Positions 59,741-64,000 of a stretch of 64,000 nt of DNA are shown here, one piece after another. Numbering within the stretch: position 1 is the stretch's first letter; every line of letters starts with the position of its first letter. The translations under genes were made by a program, and so were the position numbers. Under the pieces are notes generated by a model. The model saw only the letters and a program-made list of their open reading frames with translations, made no database searches and had not been told where the DNA came from. This DNA comes from Sthenelais limicola (Eukaryota > Annelida > Polychaeta > Phyllodocida > Sigalionidae), in assembly GCA_942159475.1 (NCBI GenBank), contig OW804097.1:35352298-35416297 (forward strand). Reading direction: 5' to 3'.

Positions 59741-60726
59741 CTGGCCAACAACAACTAGTACTAACGTACTTGTATGCTTTAGTTGCCTTTTCCTACTGGC
59801 ACCGTGAGATATTATGAAGAGAAGTATCAAGTAAAGTTATAAAATGAAGTGAATGAATGTATTGGTTACATCCGACAACTACAGCACAGAGTATTTTGGA
59901 CATTCTGAGGTTATCACTGCCAAGGAAACTGCTTCAGCATTTAGTTTTTAATGGTTTCTGGCCTCCTGGTCTGAGAGATGGTTCCAAACAGGACAAACAC
60001 CAACATCTAATAATATACAAATGACCTAACATTTAATCACTTCCAATGTGCTGGTCTACACCCAGATGGCCAGATATCTGAAGAGATTATTTACATTGGA
60101 TCAAGATATAAACTCCATAGCTGACTTGGCCTTATTTTATACACTCGAAATACTTCCAACGTTGTACGACAGGGAAGAGTAAATTCCATACCTCACTTAC
60201 CAAAAACATTTATAAATGGTTTGAATCGCGGTAACTTTTTGTCTTTTAACTTATAACCTATTCTTTATAATCTATTCTGATGATTTAATGTTTTTATGTA
60301 CTTACTTAGTCAATAAATCACTACAAATAAATCACTATAAATCATTTAATTACAATATCAATACCGTAATGCATCTGGTATAAACTCATTTGTCATTTTG
60401 TGTACATGTATATTGTGTCGTCAGCCTTGTGAACCTCCAATCGCAATCTCCATTTTGTGAGGAGAACACTTTTGCCAATTAAAATGAATGACACCGTACC
60501 AGTTCAGCTCAGGGAAAGAATGTCAGCAAACACAAAACTTCCAAAACAAATCAGGCAAAAATGGCATGCAATTATGTGGGAGTGTTTTCTTTTAAGTTTC
60601 TGTATGTGCTCGATTAAATAAGATTGGGGTAGGGGGATGTTTGCGTGAAGTTTAGGGGTGTAACCAAATGGTCATGCTTATGTATTGGTGTCGAGTTTGA
60701 TCTTTGTATGGAGAGTTGCAGGGCCC

Positions 60727-60940
60727 AGTCTAGGCCCAAAGTTGAGAGAGTCCCTTTAAACGAAGGGAAAGCCTCTTGCCTCAAACCGCAAAGTGCCATT
60801 ATAATGCCATTAAGACCGCAAAATGTCATTATATTCCCATTAAAACGCCGAGTGCTAAAGGCTAGGAAACCGATCAGCGAAGTAGGGGTCTAACCACTGG
60901 CGTACAATTCTTATCTGATCTGAGGGTTTGTACCTAGAGT
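60727..60940 (+). mobile_element. B-family MITE
   Basis: AGTCTAGGCCCAAAGTTGAG... to ...TTTGTACCTAGAGTG, about 214 bp, with the shared internal blocks intact. Confidence 0.75.
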
Positions 60941-61055
60941 GGCCCCATCCCTAGCATTCTCACTTTTTAAAATATCATTTCTATCCCAAATTTGGAATCT
61001 CACCACAGTTACCATTTCCTTCGAAAGCTTAAAAACAGACTGCGAAATATTATAT

Positions 61056-61294
61056 GGGTCAGATTGTCAGAAAATGTACAATTCACCTTCTCCAATCCTC
61101 TCAAATAACGCAAATTTAAGACAAAAATGAACTTCAAAATACTGTTTAATAAATATAGCAGAACAGATATTTTTAAACAAAATAATACAAAATATACTCA
61201 GATATACCTGGTACTTATCAATTTTCAGCCTAATTTAGCATATTTGACTAAATGTGTAGAGCTGCCAATTGTACATTTTCTGACGATCTGACCC
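61056..61294 (+). mobile_element. Family A MITE, copy 21
   Basis: GGGTCAGATTGTCAG... to ...CTGACGATCTGACCC; flanks ATAT/ATCT. Confidence 0.92.
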
Positions 61295-62227
61295 ATCTGG
61301 TTGCTTTTAGATGTGGCTGACACAGGAATAGGAAAAGGACATAACTCCAAATTGCCTGGTTAAAATGATGGGCCTCAAAATTAAAGCCATACATCATATA
61401 TCAGCGAGTGTGGTCCATATTGTGTTAGACCAGCCTACAACGCCCACTCCCAAAGATGCTATAAACCAAGAAGGCCAGGCCTCGTCAGCAATTCTGGAAA
61501 CATTCCTCCACCCCCAAGTTCTTCTCCTTCTCAAGATCCCTCCCTCCCTCCCCATCGATCAGCAGAGTTGAGATTAAGAAGAGCATCTTTCATATTGTGT
61601 AAGAAATAACTCCTGTGTCATAGAAGGTCATGCCTTGCAACATTCCAGATCTTTAACTCCTGAGATATTACGAGGGCATGTACTCTAAGAGTTACTTAAA
61701 TCCCACCACCGAAGATAACTCTAACTCTAACTCTTACTATAAGTTGATTTTCCTATATGTAAACATTTCTAGCCCCATAAGGATGGTTGTATGTATAACT
61801 ATATTGAAGCGTATAGTTTTAAAACACCTAAAACATTACATGGTCTCATTTACCAAAGATTTGAGCGATGCAATGTTACACCGTGAAGTTGTCTGTCTTT
61901 GTTATCTGATACCTATAGGAGAAATGCCTGATGACCTTCAAATTGATAAGATTTCAACTCACAATAAGAGCCTGCTCCGAATCTTGCAACCAGGTAGCCA
62001 GACGTCTGAAGCAAAACTGCATTCAGTGCCGCCGGCCCGATTTCCTGGAAATTTCTCGGAACAGCTGTCTTAAATCTGATCTCCGTATGTGATGATGGGG
62101 TCTGAGATAGGCCTAGGCTCTCGCCACACCATCAACAGCGGCTCCTCTTCCCTCCAATATCAATGTCACACGTAGATCACCAACCACATCCCCCCCCCCA
62201 CCAACACCCCCTTCACAACGAGCATAC

Positions 62228-62462
62228 GGGTCAAGCCTTCAGATAATGTACAATTGGCAGCTCTACACATTCAGTAAATTCTGCTAAATAGATCTGCAAT
62301 TTGGTCAATACTAAGTAAATTCGAGTATATTCGACATTGCGTTGATTCTAGCAATCTGTTTGGTTAGGTTGAACTGTATTTTGAACTTTATTTTCGTCTG
62401 AGATTTGGTTTATTTGAGAGGATTGGTGAAGGCGAATTGTACATTTTCCGGCGGTTTCACCC
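62228..62462 (-). mobile_element. Family A MITE, copy 22
   Basis: GGGTCAAGCCTTCAG... to ...CGGCGGTTTCACCC, with an exact ATAC/ATAC target duplication. Confidence 0.93.
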
Positions 62463-63314
62463 ATACAGTCAATGCCCTCGCTCCATACCCTCCTTTACTA
62501 ACAGTCTGCCTGAATTGTGGACCTCATTCACCTGAATTATGTGTCGGCCGGTGAGAAGCATGTAGCAGACACATATCTTTTCCTAGGTAGCAACCAAGAT
62601 AATTGAATATTCTAGTCACAGAAAAAGAAGAAGAAAAAAGAATGCTTCCAAACTGAAAAGACGTCTGGTCAGCAGTTAGTTTATATAAAGTTCACGTTCC
62701 TAAGGATCCGATGAAGCAGAAGACCTGAGATTATGTAAGGTTATGTATATATTTTGGGGAGGAATTCCGATCTTTCTCAGACCTACTCCAAGTTATTTAA
62801 GCGGAAGGGATTGGTAACAGATCATTGCTGCTCCGTTTTGACCGTATTTGTGAGAATCACATTTAGTTGGTGCTGTATGGTTTTTTATGGGAGATGTTGT
62901 GTGTGAATTGCTGCTTTAAGAAATACAGATCAATGAACAAATAGTTGAGTTAAAATTCCATAACTAACGCTGGATGTGTACACACATAGGGTAATGGATA
63001 GGAATCACAATAAATGAATGCATGCTGTTAGAATATGGGAGGACACACATTGAGACAGTCAAGGGAAGTCCGTAGATCAGTTTAGATTTTAGTTACTGTC
63101 ACCATTTTTCTCAATAGTCAATCCAGTATACAGTACAGACAGTGCGGCCTGCATATTATCATACAACAACCGTGGGAATTAGAAGGTTTTCTCGAGCTAA
63201 TAGTTGCTAAGATCTAAATCATCAGTGGCACCCATTCCCAGCCAAGTATCATCGACCTTCATGAACAAACAATGGCTTCATGAGTGGCTTCTTTTCACAT
63301 TGATCAGTGGCTTA

Positions 63315-63515
63315 AACCCTGCACACACCCAGCCGATTTTCCCCCCGACTGCCCCTCGATTTGGGTCTCCCAATGAATCCTATGATTTCATTTCAAATCC
63401 TGGTTTATGTTTTTGAAATAACATAAACCAGGATAGGAAATGAAATCATAGGATTCATTGGGAGACCCAAATCGGGGGGCAATCGGGGGCCAAATCGGCT
63501 GTGTGTGGGCAGGGT
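63315..63515. mobile_element. Palindromic element L, copy 2
   Basis: AACCCTGCACACACCCAGCC... to ...GTGTGTGGGCAGGGT is almost a perfect hairpin with a loop of a few bases. It is flanked by an exact 27-bp direct repeat (63288-63314 and 63516-63542). Confidence 0.88.
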
Positions 63516-63543
63516 CTTCTTTTCACATTGATCAGTGGCTTAC

Positions 63544-63783
63544 TTGGCAGGTCGGAAAGTTGGGGAATAACTTTGCTCTGACCACCAAAAAGATGGGAGC
63601 ATCGGGGAACAAGCTCTTCGGGCGGCGTCCTGATCCTCACGGGCGGACTGCAGGCAGTTGTCGGCACAGAGCTCGACTCAACCGTGGCCTCCGACCAAAG
63701 GTGGGGGATACTTCCCCTTCTCTCGCTTTTGTGTGTCTTATCTTCAGACTTCTCTTCAGCTGCTGCGTTGGGATCTGGAGTGC
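63544..63783 (-). CDS. Probable upstream exon of a long FHL isoform
   Basis: Minus strand: acceptor CGTGCAG, then 240 nt with no stop in one frame (79 full codons), then a CCAA/GTAAGC donor. The product is hydrophilic and probably disordered: a charged start TPDPNAAAEEKSEDKTHKSE, then Ser/Pro-rich sequence with VRIRTPPEELVPRC. It carries no LIM or PET signature. Both ends are phase 1, so it joins the 54565 microexon, which in turn joins the first LIM exon without a frame break. The palindromic element at 63315-63515 sits just inside the downstream intron, and its flanking repeat overlaps the donor region. Confidence 0.5.
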
Positions 63784-63905
63784 CTGCACGCGGCTTAAAT
63801 AGTGCTGGGGGCTCTTTCCCTGTGGCCTATAGTTAATGCAAAACTTAACCTGTGCAAAGTACCTTCTAAGTATGGGCGCGAATAGCTCTTTTTCTTCCAT
63901 GTATA

Positions 63906-64000
63906 GACCCTGCCCACACACAGCTGATTTGGCCCCCGATTGCCCCCCGATTTGGGTCTCCCAATGAATCCTATGACTTTATTTCAAATCCTGGTTTATG
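63906..64000. mobile_element. Palindromic element L, copy 3 (cut by window end)
   Basis: GACCCTGCCCACACACAGC onwards matches the left arms of copies 1 and 2 up to the last base of the window. Confidence 0.8.

Larger units (their letters stand above)
55351..63287. other. Distal region with mainly repeats
   Basis: Between the listed elements I see only one weak exon candidate (59538-59740, minus), a possible retroelement tail (about 55690-55978, ending GATAAATAAAGTATTTC), poly-C runs near 59010 and 59140, and unrecognised AT-rich sequence. Confidence 0.4.

Noticed and set aside
59545..59817. Plus-strand frames of 84-90 codons
   Set aside because: They are antisense to a better, splice-bounded minus-strand frame and have no start or splice context.
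1..64000. CRISPR arrays, bacterial operons or viral genomes
   Set aside because: No regularly spaced identical repeats and no prokaryotic or viral gene organisation; all firm genes are spliced animal genes.

Overview
This is a window of animal nuclear DNA. It is AT-rich, its genes are split by GT-AG introns, and it is densely filled with short non-autonomous transposons. Gene content and protein similarity point to a marine invertebrate. The XPO4, SOD1 and GNB1L proteins are close to vertebrate ones, and 'TAGGCCTA'-type words are common, so I lean towards an echinoderm or other non-chordate deuterostome. That placement is inference, not proof.

Gene layout. (1) 397-18263, plus strand: exportin-4 (XPO4). 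Twenty-two coding exons run to the stop codon; only the first coding exon is outside the window. (2) 20333-26265, plus: a complete five-exon cytosolic Cu/Zn superoxide dismutase (SOD1). (3) 29251-30929, plus: a complete two-exon WD40 protein, GNB1L. (4) 35978-44749, minus: a six-exon 'four and a half LIM' (FHL/Limpet-type) protein. GNB1L and the FHL gene converge, and their poly(A) signals lie about 50 bp apart near 31.85-31.91 kb. The FHL gene probably has further 5' exons at 54.6 kb and 63.5-63.8 kb on the minus strand, because their splice phases fit the first LIM exon exactly. The four genes have unrelated roles (nuclear transport, superoxide removal, PIKK chaperoning, LIM scaffolding), and nothing suggests they work as one system.

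Mobile DNA. Introns and intergenic DNA are packed with small elements. One family (called A here) has 22 recognisable copies of about 180-250 bp with GGGTCAGA/GGGTGAAA termini. Many copies have exact 4-bp target duplications. At least a dozen other small inverted-repeat families are present, several nested in one another, together with a tRNA-derived SINE and an A-tailed retroposon family. One A copy supplies the 3' splice-site context of SOD1 exon 3, and other elements sit within a few bases of splice sites of XPO4 and of the upstream FHL exon.

Most unusual signal. A nearly perfect palindromic element (about 200 bp, ends GACCCTGC...GCAGGGT) occurs at 53318-53529 and 63315-63515, and starts again at 63906. 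At both complete sites the host DNA on the two sides is a long direct repeat (27 bp exact in one case, about 46-49 bp diverged in the other). The flanks of the two sites are unrelated to each other. This is far longer than the target duplications of ordinary cut-and-paste transposons and suggests an uncommon insertion mechanism.
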